64,000 bases of DNA from Vanilla planifolia. Its lineage: Eukaryota; Streptophyta; Magnoliopsida; Asparagales; Orchidaceae. Location: the NCBI GenBank assembly GCA_023846275.1, contig CM043868.1, positions 7,149,653 through 7,213,652 of the forward strand. The letters are read 5' to 3'. This document shows, piece by piece, positions 37,200 through 49,575 of the stretch (its first letter is position 1; each line of letters begins with the position of its first letter). The notes beneath the pieces were generated by a model. The model was not told the DNA's origin, did no database searches, and saw nothing but the letters and a program-made list of their open reading frames with translations. Both the position numbers and the translations under genes were made by a program.

Positions 37200-38170
37200 A
37201 AAGGCCAAGCTTAACCAGTAGAAGCCTACCATCCATAAAGAGGAACCTTTTCGTCTATCCAACTAATTTCCTTCAAATTTTATCAATCAAGTGTTGAAAG
37301 TGGATAGCCTTATTTTTATAATTAAATAAAATTCTTCTAAAGGAAATCATTTGTGGCCTTCCTCTTAAACATAAAACCTCCTTAATATTGTTTTCTTTCC
37401 TTTGGTTTATGTTTTTATTTCCAATGAAGAAGCAATTTTGTGTGTTTGTTTTCATACCTAATAGATCTTGTATCTTAATGAGAAATTTTTCGGTATTCTT
37501 AATAGATTACTTGTCACCTCTAAAAAAAAGGATGAAATCATCTACAAAACTAAGACAAATAATTGATTGACATCCTATTGGAAATGCATTAAGATTCACT
37601 TTACATTGTTTTTTTCAATTATTTATACCTCTACCTAGAATTTCAACTGCTAATGTCAAAAGTAAAGGGGATAGTGAGTAACCTTGCTTAAGCCCTCAAG
37701 AAGAATGGAAGAAACTATTTCTCTTACCATTAGTTATAATAGACAACAAGCTACAATTGTGCATGCATGATGAGTTAATAAATTCACTATCAAAATTAAA
37801 CTTGTGCAAAACTTGACTTAAGAAATCTCAAGACTTACTATCAAAACTTTTTTTAAACTCTAGCTTAATAATCTAATTTTTTTATTTATGCCTTCATCAA
37901 ATTCCTGAGCTAGTAGAATATTCTTAGTGATGTCTCTATTCTTCACAAATCTTGACTATTACTGAGAGATAAGGGAAATTAGAAATGTTTGTATACTTCA
38001 TGCCAGTGACATGAAAAGGAGTTTTTTTAGTAAAATTACATAAGCAAATTGGAATAAAGTCCTTGAATGATATTGAATTGTCAATCTTGGGAATTAGAAT
38101 TAAATTGGCAATAGTGATTTCTATTACTATGGCATCATTAACAACATAGTGCATCATTTTGAATAATGGA
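37200..38170 (-). pseudogene. LINE-2 ORF2: reverse transcriptase
   Basis: Landmarks on the minus strand are LILIPKIDNSISFKDF with ICLCNF (38.10-38.03 kb), LKQGYSLSPLLLTLAVEILG (about 37.68 kb), and the catalytic FVDDFILF at 37548-37525, whose two Asp codons are intact. Then comes CFFIGNKNINQRKE (37.43 kb) and the thumb-like ISFRRILFNYKNKAIHFQHLIDKI (37.35-37.28 kb). These follow the plant L1 order exactly. Frame changes occur between the segments. In the living family this domain copies the element RNA at the nicked target. Start and end are set by the outermost readable motif. Confidence 0.92.
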
Positions 38171-38639
38171 CCAATAGTCTTAATAAGGAACCCATTAAAG
38201 CCATTAGATCAAAGGGAACTTGAACATTCCATTTAGAAGGATATCTGATTAATTTCCTTCATGGTTATTGGCTAAAGTAACATTTCATTATATTCCATTG
38301 ATAACAAGGCTGGAATTGAGTTCAATTATGAGTTATGTTGCTTGTTCGAAACTTCAAATGTGAAGTGCTTGAAGTAATGAGTAGGTTCTTTGGTTATTTT
38401 TTCCTCCTTTGTGACCCAATGTCCACTTGAATCTTTTGTTTTTTGTACTAGTAATTTCCTTTTCTTATCTTTAACTATCATATGGAAGTTCTTCATGTTT
38501 TTATCCCCAATAGTGAGCTATTTATTCCCTTCCTTTTGATGCCAAAATGTCTCTTTTAATGTGGCTACCATAATCAATTTTTCTCCAATTTTTATTAGCT
38601 CTAACTTTGATTCTTCACTCTACATTGGTACTAACTTTC

Positions 38640-39600
38640 TTTCTCCTTAACTTGCACTTCTTGAAACTCTTGAAATATATTTCTAAATGATATTTTATTT
38701 CAATCTTTATGAAACATTTTTAGATGCTTCAACTTGAAAGCCAATGTTCTCATTGCTAAGTCTAAGATAGGGAGTCTCCAATTTTGTGCTACTATGGAAA
38801 GGAATTCATTGCTTTCATTCCATAAATTTTGAAATATAATATTCTTCAAGGTGAACTTCTATGTGGTAATAAAATTAACAAATGAGCATGATCAAAGGGG
38901 CATGATCTGATGGTACATTATTCAAGTGTTGAACTAAAGTTGAAGGAAATGTATTGAACTAATTCTTATTCACTAGTTTATCTAGAAGTTTCCAAACCCA
39001 CTTCCCTTTCCTAATCCCAGACCAATAAACTCGTTGCTATAGAAGGTAAGCTCCTTAAGTGTGCAAACATCTATGCATTTTGTGAATTCTATTATAGGTC
39101 AAATTTTAGGAGATGAGTGGCATTTCTATTCTTGAAGGGAGACAAAGTCATTGAAGACGTCTCTTGCCATCCAATAAAGGATATTTACCTTTGCCATCAA
39201 TCATACATCATTCCAAAGAAATCTTCTATTAGTGAAAGAAATCATTACATACAAAAATGAGCAGCACATCTCCAACTCCTCAAGCTTGAAAATCATATAC
39301 AAACATTACTATTTGCTTTTATTTACAAGGCACTAAAATTCTTGCCTCCATAATGCCCAAAAGCATTGTTGGAAGTGTTAAATTCATGGCAGTCAAAATT
39401 AAGCTTCTTTTTGAGAATTTCTATTTCTTCCTCCTAACCATTCATTTTAGTTAGTGCAATAAGCTTATTTTGACCATTTTATAAGGTTTTTAAGTTGGGA
39501 AATTGTGTTCCAAATCATGAAATTATTTATAGCAATTACATTAACTACACTTTGATTAGCTTGAAGGTTTTTCTAATCAATTTAGGGCTTCTTTCTTTTT
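38640..39600 (-). pseudogene. LINE-2 ORF2: AP endonuclease
   Basis: The C-terminal half is readable on the minus strand: RRFLWNDV and VFNDFVSLQE near 39.22-39.13 kb (in the place of the GDFN region), ELTFYSNEFIG, then LDKLVNKN, FNTFPSTLVQHLNNVPSDHA at 38.97-38.90 kb. The SDHAPL box with its catalytic Asp and His is intact. KLKHLKMFHKD-like sequence (38.72 kb) marks the transition to the RT linker. The N-terminal part (39.6-39.3 kb) is decayed, with a NKLIALTKM-like segment in the place of the family's Glu box. Confidence 0.85.
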
Positions 39601-40149
39601 TCATATTTCTTTTATTTGTTTTTTTTCTTAACTATTTCTCTAGTAACCACTATAAAGTCATCTTAATCCATCTGGAATAGATTTAGAGAATGGGCCCTCT
39701 CTTGATAGTCTTCACTAAAGTTTTTGATGGATTGGAGGTCATTTTCTTTCCTGACTTACACTTTCTCCTTTTCATCCAAATCCAAATGGTTTTGTTTTTT
39801 TTCTTTCTTCACACATACAATCATCAAAAATACAATTAATATTACGACTATATACTTAGCTTAAGACAACTGTTCAAATATATGATTTGAAGACATACTA
39901 CTTTATTCTTTTAGAAGTAACATTTTGTATTGCTTGATTGAAACACCTTGCTTGCATTTCTCAATTCTTACAACCAAATATTGCATTACTGCTAGCAATT
40001 TTTACCTAAAATCCATGTGATGTTTCCATCTTCTATGTGAGCTAGTGGTTATACATTTTTAATTATCTATTTTGTTGGAATTATGATATCCTTTCCATTA
40101 TTCTATATTATAATTCTACTAATTTTTTATTATTTACATTAGTAAATTG

Positions 40150-40900
40150 AATGCAATTGTTTACAACAATAAGAGTGAAGCTTACTAAGTTGTCATATTT
40201 GATTTTCTACCAAAACCCATTGCTAATCCCTTGCTTTGTAGATATTCTAACCTTTGTAGCAAGTTCTTTAACTAAGTCCACTCCTACACAAACTTGAGCA
40301 ACACATGGTTTGGTGAAATTGATGGTGTTATTGTTAACTTTTAATGAAGTACCTATTGTCAATGCTGTTGCAAAAAAGTGCTTGCCTGCATAATAGGTGT
40401 ATTTGGAGATGTTTGTATGAAATCCAAATTGAGGCTTGTGAAGGTTCTAAATTCAACAAGAAGTCAAAGTGCCATTTTAATACCCTCATTTGAAATTGAA
40501 CAATTTTCTAAATGCAAGCTTTCAACATCTTAGATAATTTGATTCCAAAGAGAATCTCAATAGCACATGTTGATTATCTAGCAATTCCATTGGGATAGAT
40601 CATATGGATCAAATATTAAGAATTTTTGCTCAAATGACCTTCTTGTTTGGTCTACTATGTAAAAATTTCCAAATTAGTGTATGTTTAAAAGGTGCAACTA
40701 TCTTGGATACATCTTCCTCTTCAAAAAAGATTTATTCTTTTATGAAAGCTGTCACGAGTTTAATTTTGATAAGGTGAAGTTCATCAAACCTAGAACCTTG
40801 GTAAAAGAATGATTTGAGGTAGAGATTTGTTTGTGATTCACCATTATAGAAAGGCCATGAGGCCAAAACCACAAATGTTTCCAAATTAATTATAAATGTG
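40150..40900 (-). pseudogene. LINE-2 ORF1: DUF4283-like RNA-binding protein
   Basis: On the minus strand: EEEDVSKIVAPFKHTLIWKF (40.71 kb), then SIPMELLDNQHVLLRF (40.57 kb), YYAGKHFFATALTIGTSL and KPCVAQVCVGVDLVKELATK (40.39-40.26 kb), then GISNGFW and KYDNLVSF (about 40.2 kb). This is the plant L1 ORF1 pattern, in which the family has V-A-R-V-C-V-E-V-D-L followed by a Y-E-x-L-P segment and a zinc knuckle. The knuckle (about 40.17 kb) is not clearly readable. In living L1s the protein binds element RNA. Several stops and shifts are present. Confidence 0.88.
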
Positions 40901-40960
40901 TACATTCTTCATAGTTCTTCTAGAACCCATTGAAAAAGGTTTATCACTCGTACCAAATTG

Positions 40961-42094
40961 AAATCATTTATTTGCTCTTCTCTTCACAAAAAGAGGCCCA
41001 AAATAAGGATACCTTGAGTATACAAGTTATTACAACAATCTTATAGCTTTTGAAAGATAATGGATCAAGCATTTTATAACATAGTTTATGCAACTTTATG
41101 TTATCAATAAAATCTAATTACAAAAAAAATGCTCATTAACTCTAATATTAGTTGTCTAAGATAAGAAATGGCTCATACATACATACTATATTACTATATT
41201 ATCATTATAAGCGCATATAACAAAGCTCGGTGATCGTATAGGGACTATTGTGCATATGATTAGATCATAGTGTTATGAAAAGGTTATGCTAGTATGATAT
41301 ATTAATTGTACACGTCTAATAATGACTAAGCTTATATATATATTACAAATTCTTAGAGCAAATGAACTATGTATTTATGCAAAGAAACCTTTGTACTCAT
41401 ATAATATCAATGAAAACTTGACTCTCAAAGAACAAATGATACATATATATGGCTAATACATCATTCGATTGAATTTGTACTTCTGATCCTAGGTTTAAGT
41501 GATGTTGCTTCAATTATTGCTTTAAGCTTGAATGCAGATCATATAAGCACAATGTTTGACATTGCATTGTACAACCATTAACAATGAAGACTTTTACTTG
41601 TTTCAAGTTTGATTTTATTACTTTAACACTTGAATTACTACAATACAACTTGAAATGACATTTTTAATGAACAAATGTAATTATAGAGAACTTCAATAGT
41701 TAGTAAACATGATTTAACATGATGATGCATGTTATGATTCTTAAGTGACATATAAATTCAAAGTGAATGATCAATAGTTGAAACTAACTAATTTCTTGAA
41801 AGTGAACTCCTAATGAGAAGCCACTCCAATAAGTGCTTGGACTAAAGTTCTATGGCATAAAAATCAAGCCAAAAGTTTGAGCATAAGTCTTTAATCTTCC
41901 TCTAAATGTAGCTGTATAAATCTTGCTCCTTTTCATTCATCCACTATTTATAATAAAGTAATTTACACACAAACACTTTAATTATTTATTAGTAATTAAT
42001 AACTTGATTTTGTGATCACCATTCTCAAGGGTACAACAACTAACTCAAATATTGATTATTTCCCCTTAACATTTTTTGTCAGAACACTAAATTT
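40961..42094. other. AT-rich spacer between LINE-2 and the satellite
   Basis: TATGAT-type words occur from 41.18 to 41.46 kb (for example GCTAGTATGATATATTAATTG). The rest gives no recognised feature. LINE-2 5' untranslated sequence may occupy the first part. Confidence 0.35.
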
Positions 42095-42615
42095 ACTTAT
42101 TTTATGGAAATAATATCGTTTCCCAAAAATTTTTAATCTCAATAAAATGCCAAAACCTAAGCAATTTTCAATTGATTATAGTCAAAATCCCTCCATGCAC
42201 ACATGCATACACAAAGCTGAAAAAACCTCATTTTACTATAAATTTTCCAAAACTAGATCTACCTAATTAAACCTTCATATTAACTTATTTAGGCCATTTG
42301 ATCACTCAACTCAATAATTGATTTAGAAAATCAAAATGCATTCTTAGGGACTAATGAAACCATGCAATTCTAAGGTTACATCAATTGAAAACCCAAAACT
42401 ATCACACAATAAATTGCATAATTGCTCTATCCCATTTTCTCTTACAAAAAAGAAAAGATAAGAAACCTAATGCATAGAGAACAACAATTAGGCACTTGAC
42501 ATATCTAATTGATTCTTTATAGCTTACATTCATGAAAACTAGCAACACATATTATTCCTTTTTTAATTATTTTGTTTTGATGATTCATTAGTGGAAATTT
42601 TGGACTAATAGTGTT
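42095..42615. repeat. Block A of the satellite
   Basis: Shares with 44121-44624 the words AATTTTTAATCTCAATAAAATGCC (in part), AAAATCCCTCCATGCA (42186/44212) and TTAGGGACTA (42343/44369). No coding sequence. Confidence 0.85.
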
Positions 42616-44120
42616 GAATTCCCATGTGGGCACTTCCTTTAGTCCATGTGGCACTTGTAGTGATCACTTCATCATCAATGACAACTCTGTTATGACATCA
42701 ACTCTTTATTTTCAATGATCTCTTCCTCTTCTCTTTCTTTCTTTCAATCCTTTTATCTCTTACCTTTTTTATTCATTAGAAAGTCAATGACCATCCTCAT
42801 CATGATGCATAGAGGTTGAACTCCATCAAATGCAAAACTTATGGTGAAAGTTCACCCATAAATGACTATTAAAATTCTTGACCAACACTTCTTTTAACCT
42901 CAATCTCTCTTTTCTTAGAAGGCTTCATCAATAACCATGTAGGAAGCTTCTTCTACTCCATGTGGCATTTGTACTGATGACTTTATCATCAATGACAACA
43001 CCATAATGACATCAATCACTTTATTTTCAATTATCTCTTCTCTTCTATCTATTTCTTTCAAACTTTGTCTCTCTTACTTTCTTTTTTTTCACTAAAACGT
43101 CAATGACCATCCTTATCATGATTTTTAGAGGTTGAACTCCATCAGTTGCAACATTTATGGTGAAAGTTCACCCATAATGACTACTAAACTTCTTGACCAA
43201 CTCTTCTTTTAATCTCAATCTCTCTTTTCTTAGAAGTCTTCATCAATAGCCATGTAAGAGACATCCTCAACTTCATATGGCATCCATAATAATGACTTCA
43301 TCATCAATAACAACTCCATAATGACATCAACCTCTATTTTCAATTATCTCTTCCTCTTCTCTCTTTCTTTTAATCCTTATCTCTCTTACTTTCTCTTTCT
43401 TCACTAAAAAGTTAATGATCATCCTCATCATGATGCATAGGGGCTAAATTCCATTAGTTACAACAATTATGGTGAAAGTTCTCCCATAATGACTATTAAA
43501 CTTCTTGACCAACACTTCTTTTAACCTTAATCTCTCTTTTCTTTGAAGTCTTCATCAAAAACCATGTAATACACTTCCTCTACTTCATGTGGCATTTGTA
43601 ATAATGATTTCATCATCAGTGACATCTCCATAATGACATAAACCTCTTTATTTTCACTTATCTCTTTCTTTTCTCTCTCTTTCTTTCAATCCTTATCTCT
43701 TTTACTTTCTCTTTCTTCACTAGAATGTTAATGACCATCCTTATCATGAAGCATAGAGGTTGAACTCCATCAATTGCAACAATTATGGTGAAAGTTCACC
43801 CATAATGACTATTAAATTCTTTACCAATACTTCTTTTAACCTCAATCTCTCTTTTCTAAGAAGTTTTTATAAACAACCATGTGGGAGGCTTCCTCTACTC
43901 CATGTGGCATTTGTGTTGATCACTTCATCAATAGTCACAATGCATAGTGACATCAACCTATTTATTTTTAATTATCTCTTCCTCTTCTCTCTCTTTCTTT
44001 TGAACCTTGTATCTCTTACTTTCTCTTTCTTCACGAGAAAGTCAATGGCCATCCTCATCATCATGCATAGGGGCTGAACTCCATCAATTGCAATAATTAT
44101 AGTGAAAGTTCACCCACATT
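42616..44120. repeat. Five ~312-bp tandem monomers
   Basis: The anchor AGAGGTTGAACTCCATCA (or the variant GGGGCTRAAYTCC) lies at about 42811, 43127, 43437, 43754 and 44068. Every monomer has a pyrimidine-rich run of about 70 bases (TCTCTTCCTCTTCTCTC style), TCATGATGCATAG, GGTGAAAGTTCACCCATAATG, and CCATGTGGCATTTG. GGTGAA...TTCACC is itself a short inverted repeat. Open frames within, such as 105 codons at 43760, follow from the low stop density of pyrimidine-rich DNA and are not supported as genes. Confidence 0.92.
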
Positions 44121-44624
44121 GACTTATATTATAAAAACAAATTTTTTCCTAAGAATTTTTAATTTCAATGAAATGCCTAAAATATAAGAAATTTCCAATT
44201 TCTTATTATCAAAATCCCTCCATGCATAGACATAAACATAGTTTAAAAAACTTCATTTTATTATAAATTTTCAAAAAACTAGATCAACCTAATTGAGCCT
44301 TCATATGAACTTACTTAGACTATTTGATCACTCAACTCGACAATTGATTTGGCAAATCAAATGCCCTCTTAGGGACTACTGAAACCCTACAATGCTAAGA
44401 TTAGATCTATCAAAAACACAAAAGTATAACACAAGAAATTGAATAATTGTTCTAACCCATTTTCTCTTATGAAAATCAAAGATAAATGGATGCAGGACAA
44501 CAATTAGGTACTTTGTATATCTTAATCTTTATACCTCATATGCATGCAAGTAGCAACATATACTATGCCTTTTCACTACTCTAGTTTGATGGTTAATTAG
44601 TGACAATTATGAACCTATAGTGAT
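44121..44624. repeat. Block A' of the satellite
   Basis: Second copy of block A, slightly shorter and diverged, separating monomer 5 from monomer 6. Confidence 0.85.
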
Positions 44625-44960
44625 GAATTCCCATGTAAGAGACTTCCCCTACTACATGTGGCATTTGTGTTATTGACTTCATCATCAATGGCAACTTCAT
44701 TATGACATCAACCTCTTCATTTTCAATTATCCCTTCCTCTTCTCTCTCTTTCTTTCAACCTTGTCTCTCTTACTTTTCTTTCTTCACCAAAAATTCAAAA
44801 ACTAACCTCATCATGATGCATAGAGGTTGAACTCCATCAATTGCAATAATTATGGCAAACGTTCACCCATAATGATTATTAAACTTCTTGACCAACACTT
44901 CTTTTAACCTCATTCTATCTTTTCTTAAAAATCTTCATCAACAACCATTATGCTAAATGA
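44625..44960. repeat. Sixth ~312-bp monomer
   Basis: Anchor AGAGGTTGAACTCCATCA at about 44822, with the pyrimidine run and GTTCACCCATAATG word in the expected places. Similarity fades near 44960. Confidence 0.85.
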
Positions 44961-46085
44961 CATCAATCCTTAGACAATAGAGAGTACTCCATGGTGGTTT
45001 CTCTCCTCTCACCTAATGAAGTGAGCTTCTCCTCATTTGTTCACCATCCTCATTGCTTCACACAACTCTTGAAACTCTCTTAATCCTTTTGCAAACACAT
45101 GGAAACCTTTGTGCAAAATTAGCATAATCCATTTTTATCATGTTATTTGTCTTCATAGTGATCTTAAGTTGTCTCTCAAAGTTTTCCTTACTTTTCTTGT
45201 GAGAAAGCATTCCCAAGTTCCAAAGATTGAGCTCAAATTAAGTGTCTTGCCTTTGAGTTCAAAACAAAGTTCTTCTTATAAGTTGTTTTCATTTTCATCA
45301 TTTGTTTTTTATCTTTCTTCTTTTTCTTGAATGTGATCTTTCAATTTTTTCTTTCTTTATATTCGAGTTTTTGTTCTATTATTACTCATGTTAATTTAAT
45401 ATTTGAACTACTCAAAAAACCTTATTTAAACAATTTTTTCCAGTTTAAATCTTTGAGTTATGTCAGTAATGCATGCTATAAGTTTTTTTCCATATAAAAT
45501 CTTAAAAAATGTGTTGTATTCTTTTTAAGTTTTCTATTGTAAATGTATAGGTGATAAAGCCTTATCTTAAAGGCTATTACAATGTTGTATGTGAGCCCAA
45601 TATATGCATGTGTCACATTAGCCTTGAATTGGGAAAAAGATGGTTAGACTTAGGCATGTAAAAAGATTAGAGGAGTTCTTATTCTTAGTTTTGGATTTGG
45701 TTAAGTTGTTAATTAACTTGGATGATGAAACACCTTCTAAGGAGTCATAGGAACTAGAGTAGAATAGGATAATATGGACAAACCAAGAGAGATCCTTGTG
45801 TTATCTTTTCCCTTTCACTTTTACTTAAATAATTTATACTTATGTACTTTTAGCAATTTTTTTCAGATAGAGTTTCCTATTCTTAGACCATATGTATTTT
45901 TACACTTTCTGACAATTTTTTATTTTAGCTTTTACTTTATCTCTTGTAAGAGAACTACCACCTCAAAAACATATTTTATTTATTTATTTCTTCACCTAAA
46001 TTTCATAATACAAGTGTAGATTATTAAATCATGTTTTTATTTTCTTATACCTCAATTTTTCATACTTTTATTAAACCTTAATTAA
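44961..46085. other. AT-rich, T-rich spacer
   Basis: Several T-rich open frames occur (for example 45109-45330 and 45774-46019), but their products are Phe/Ser/Leu-rich without family features. No transposon ends identified. Confidence 0.4.
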
Positions 46086-47624
46086 TGTTATACCCTTTGG
46101 TTATGCACTTGTTTGATGACAACAAAACAAGTGTGTTATACTTACTAATACTTTTCTTAGGTATTTATTTTAGATCATACATCACAGGAGTATATAGGTT
46201 CTTTATGTGATGAGCTTGATCATGTGACCTAAGGAGATCAACTAAGGTGTTTGGGTGTTAATTGTAATAGGCACCAAAGAAACGCAAGCTCGAGTAATAG
46301 GAAGAGAAGATCTTTATTAAGTCCTTTTATTTTGATAATTAGAATGTCAAAACCTAAAATAAATACTTCAAATTTACTTAAGACATGTATTTTAACTTAT
46401 TTTAGATATATTATCTATCTTAAAATATTGCATATATTGTGACTTACATCATGTGTTAAGATAAAATCTAGTTAGATTTGAAAATAGATTGGATTGAGTG
46501 AAGTTTGCATTAGCTAAGTTAATCATCCTTGTATTTTAAGCCCATTATATAATATGATCAATTAATAGTTAGATTAAATAGAGTACAATAAAGAAATCAT
46601 ATGTAATACATCTATTTTACACTTGTCATACCAGTATGATATACTATCATATATTACATTAATCATTTATTAGAGAATTAGATTTGAAGTTTAGTTTCCT
46701 AAAATTCATATAATATGATATTAACTTTTACCAGTATGATAACTTCATTAAGAGGATTGGAAAGTGATCAAACCATCAATATGAGGAGCTGATGAGATTC
46801 ATATAATATGATAATATTCATCATATTCATACAATCTGTATATTTGTTAAATGAGTTCAGAACTTAGACTATGAGCACATTGCTTTTGGTTGTACAATAT
46901 GATTTTTTTTAAAATTGTGTGGTACCATTTCACTTGAGAGTTTGATTTTATGACCTAGTCATGTATTGAAAAGATTTTAGATATAGTAGTATGACACACA
47001 TTCATACTAAGATGATATTTACGATTATTATAAATGAGCTTGTTATAGGGCATATCATAGAGTATGATCACTCAGCATACAATATTTTCTCGAGGGCTCA
47101 AAATTTAGATTTATGTAGTTTTGTTCTCATATCACATGAGTTCATATGCTAGCTGTATGATCCATTTTGCACAATGCAAATGAAATAATCAAATTATGAC
47201 AACTAACTAGAAGATGTGTTTAGTAGCATCGTATTTATATGTTCTATTAGGTAGTATGGTACAATAAATTCAGGATATATGTAATACTAGTTTGACTTGT
47301 TTTTGACATATACCTTTAAAGATATTTTGGAGCCATTTGAGAGCATTCTTAAGAGTATATAAAGGTATCCAAACATGACAAATAAATTAATGCTTTATTG
47401 GAAAATCTGTTGTAAGAACCTTGATTGGATTCATCATTTCCTAGAATAATAAAGGGCAAGGCCATGGCATTTAGCTTGGAGCACCAATCTTAACCTTCCT
47501 TATCACCCTTGTTGTTATACATTGCTAAACAATTTGAGCCAGTTTGAAATTTGTTTTAAGTTTGTAATTATACAATTCACCCACTCCATCTCTCTTGGAC
47601 ATCATGATCTCATAATTCACTACA
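46086..47624 (+). repeat. Copia-type LTR, about 1.54 kb
   Basis: Starts TGTTATACCCTTTGG with CTTGTTTGATGAC close behind, like the other Copia-type starts. It has a TATA box at 47356-47363, an AATTCACCCACTCCATCTCT version of the LTR-end signature at 47579-47600, and a likely terminus TACA at 47624. The U3 part (46.6-47.3 kb) is rich in TATGAT words. A priming site after 47624 is at best very degraded, and no clear target duplication is visible. It may be a solo LTR or the 5' LTR of an element cut off by the Gypsy insertion 84 bp further on. Confidence 0.65.
47356..47363 (+). promoter_or_regulatory. LTR TATA box
   Basis: TATATAAA lies about 260 bp before the LTR end, in a plausible place for the U3/R boundary. 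Confidence 0.5.
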
Positions 47625-49102
47625 ATAACATAAAGGTTAGCTATTCCACTCCCTTGTAATGCTTGGTTTAACCCTTTATTTGTAAGTCATTATCAAGGAT
47701 AAGTATTTGTGACGACTCATACTTTAATAGTTCAGTGTTATTACTAATTTGAATGCTTACTTGAGAATTTTTAGAATAAAATATAATAATATAATTAAAT
47801 TTATATCCTTAAAACTATGTTCAATAAAATATTTAAGAATTTGATTGTGTATATATTTTAAAAAGAGCACGTCTTGAGGAATTCATGTTATGTTCATTGT
47901 ATTTTTTAAAACCATTTAAATTTTTCACAAATTATTAAAAAAATGGAAATATAAATTTTAAAATAATTAATCATTTTCATCATTATTATCATTAAAAACC
48001 TCATTCTCTTTCTTGCTGCCCTAATTTCTCCCATCTCTTCAACTCGACACCTGGCCTTCGTTAGGATCTGCTTCATGAAGGAATTGCCACATGAAATTGA
48101 GAGAGTAAAGAGATAAATCATAAGGAAATAGTGTAAAGAGAATTATGGTGATTTAATCAATTAAAACCTCCTTTTGGTGAGTCACACCAAACAAAGATAG
48201 GAATAGAAATTAAGAATCTATTGGTTTCTAATGATAATGATATCTTAAATTAAAATTGGTGCCTTACATCAATATTCCAAATGTCTATGCTTCTTTCATT
48301 TCTTGATCAATTCAGGTTGAGTTTTCAACTAATTAATCCATGCAATGTGAATGTACCATGGGTGCTCACATGATTCAAACTTCTTTGGCAATGACAGTGA
48401 GTCCCTTCGATGCAATTAATGGGTTGAGTAAGGAAATCACATGGAGGGGGAAGAGATGCTTGAAAATGATTTGGCTGAACATCACTAGTTGTACATTTAC
48501 TATGGGAATTACTCTTACATGTGAGAAATGAAAATAGAAAAGAGAATTTGTGGAGTTATGCTATTGAAGGATAAGGAAAAAATGCTCAAGCACTGTCATC
48601 ATGAATTATAACAATAAGAAAATGTGGACATGCAATTTATAATTTTCAAGTAGTTATTCTATGTAGAAATTTAGCAATCTTGAGGTATAACTTAACATGA
48701 AAATGTGAGAGAATTTATTAAATCATTGTGATGTTTATGGGGACTTTCATGAAGGATGCCCACAAAAGTTGTTTGAGGATCACCATAACAAGAAAAAAAT
48801 TGAAATTAGAGTAGTCTCTAAGAATCTAGGTAGATAAACCTAATAAAATTATAATACAAGTAGTAGATTCTTTATATAATTATTATATTCAGATTATATG
48901 GTGTGAACCATTATTTTCTTTATATCCTATATATTACATAATTTGATAAGAGTAGTATGTCATAGAATATACAAGCATAATACATTCAATCCTGATTAAT
49001 ATTATATAATATATTTGGTGTATTATTATTTATCTATAATAAAAAAGGATGAAAATATGAATATTAAAAATATTATATGGAGTAAATTAAATGGTATGCA
49101 TG

Positions 49103-49122
49103 TATATATATATATATATATA
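49103..49122. repeat. (TA)10 in the 5' LTR
   Basis: A pure TA run, preceded by GCATG; its counterpart in the 3' LTR is at 54263-54279. Confidence 0.92.
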
Positions 49123-49294
49123 TGTTTACAACTAGAAATAATTGATTTATAAATGAAAATCTATATTTGGTATAATAAAGATAATGAAAAAGAAAGTAAT
49201 TAAAAGTGCTTTGGTTTTAAGCCTAATAAAATATGAAGAATAATTAATATTAAAAAATATGTTTTCATTGGGGCCTTATCTCATTATGCTACTT

Positions 49295-49575
49295 GTTATG
49301 TGATCTAGTGGTACTGGTACCACTAGTATCAAATCTCAATGATTGAGTTTCCTATGTTTTGAATAGAAGCTACGTGATTTGGTGTCCGTTACTTGTGTGA
49401 TCTGATGGCTATCATTTGTTGTGTGATTTGATGGTATTAGTGCAATTTGTATTAAACCTCAATGATTAAGTTTTCTACTAAATGATTAGAAGTTATCACT
49501 ACTATGTGATCTGATGGCCATCGCTTGATGTGTGATTTAGTAGTCACAACTTATTATGTGATCTGGTAGTGGATA
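49295..49575. repeat. LTR subrepeat cluster (TATGTGATCTGATGG words)
   Basis: TATGTGATCTGATGGCCATC-like words recur about every 25-40 bp, together with two copies of a CAATGATTGAGTTT-centred block. The corresponding cluster in the 3' LTR is at 54480-54790. Confidence 0.75.

Larger units (their letters stand above)
35400..40960 (-). mobile_element. LINE-2: near full-length L1-type retrotransposon
   Basis: All expected parts of a plant L1 are readable on the minus strand in the right order: ORF1 with a DUF4283-like domain (40.9-40.15 kb), endonuclease (39.6-38.65 kb), reverse transcriptase (38.17-37.2 kb), a connecting region (36.95-36.7 kb) and an RNase H-like domain (36.47-36.15 kb). Total length of about 5.5 kb fits the family. 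Frames are interrupted by several stops and shifts, so the copy is dead, but it is better kept than LINE-1. No LTR insertion splits it. The exact 3' end, poly(A) and target duplication were not located. Confidence 0.9.
42095..44960. repeat. Satellite-like array with 2-kb higher-order period
   Basis: The array reads A, b1-b5, A', b6. Block A (42095-42615) and block A' (44121-44624) are diverged copies about 2010-2026 bp apart. The b units are about 310-317 bp each. Thus one higher-order unit of A plus five b units is followed by a second, incomplete one. No array edge shows transposon ends. Confidence 0.88.

Noticed and set aside
37388-37570. 60-codon plus-strand open frame
   Set aside because: It is the antisense shadow of the well-supported LINE-2 reverse transcriptase.
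43760-44077. 105-codon open frame in the satellite
   Set aside because: Pyrimidine-rich monomer sequence has few stops; the product is Phe/Leu/Ser-rich and the frame is not kept in the other monomers.
42616-44960. CRISPR-like array
   Set aside because: Units are about 312 bp without short identical repeats and unique spacers, and the window is plant nuclear DNA; it is a satellite.
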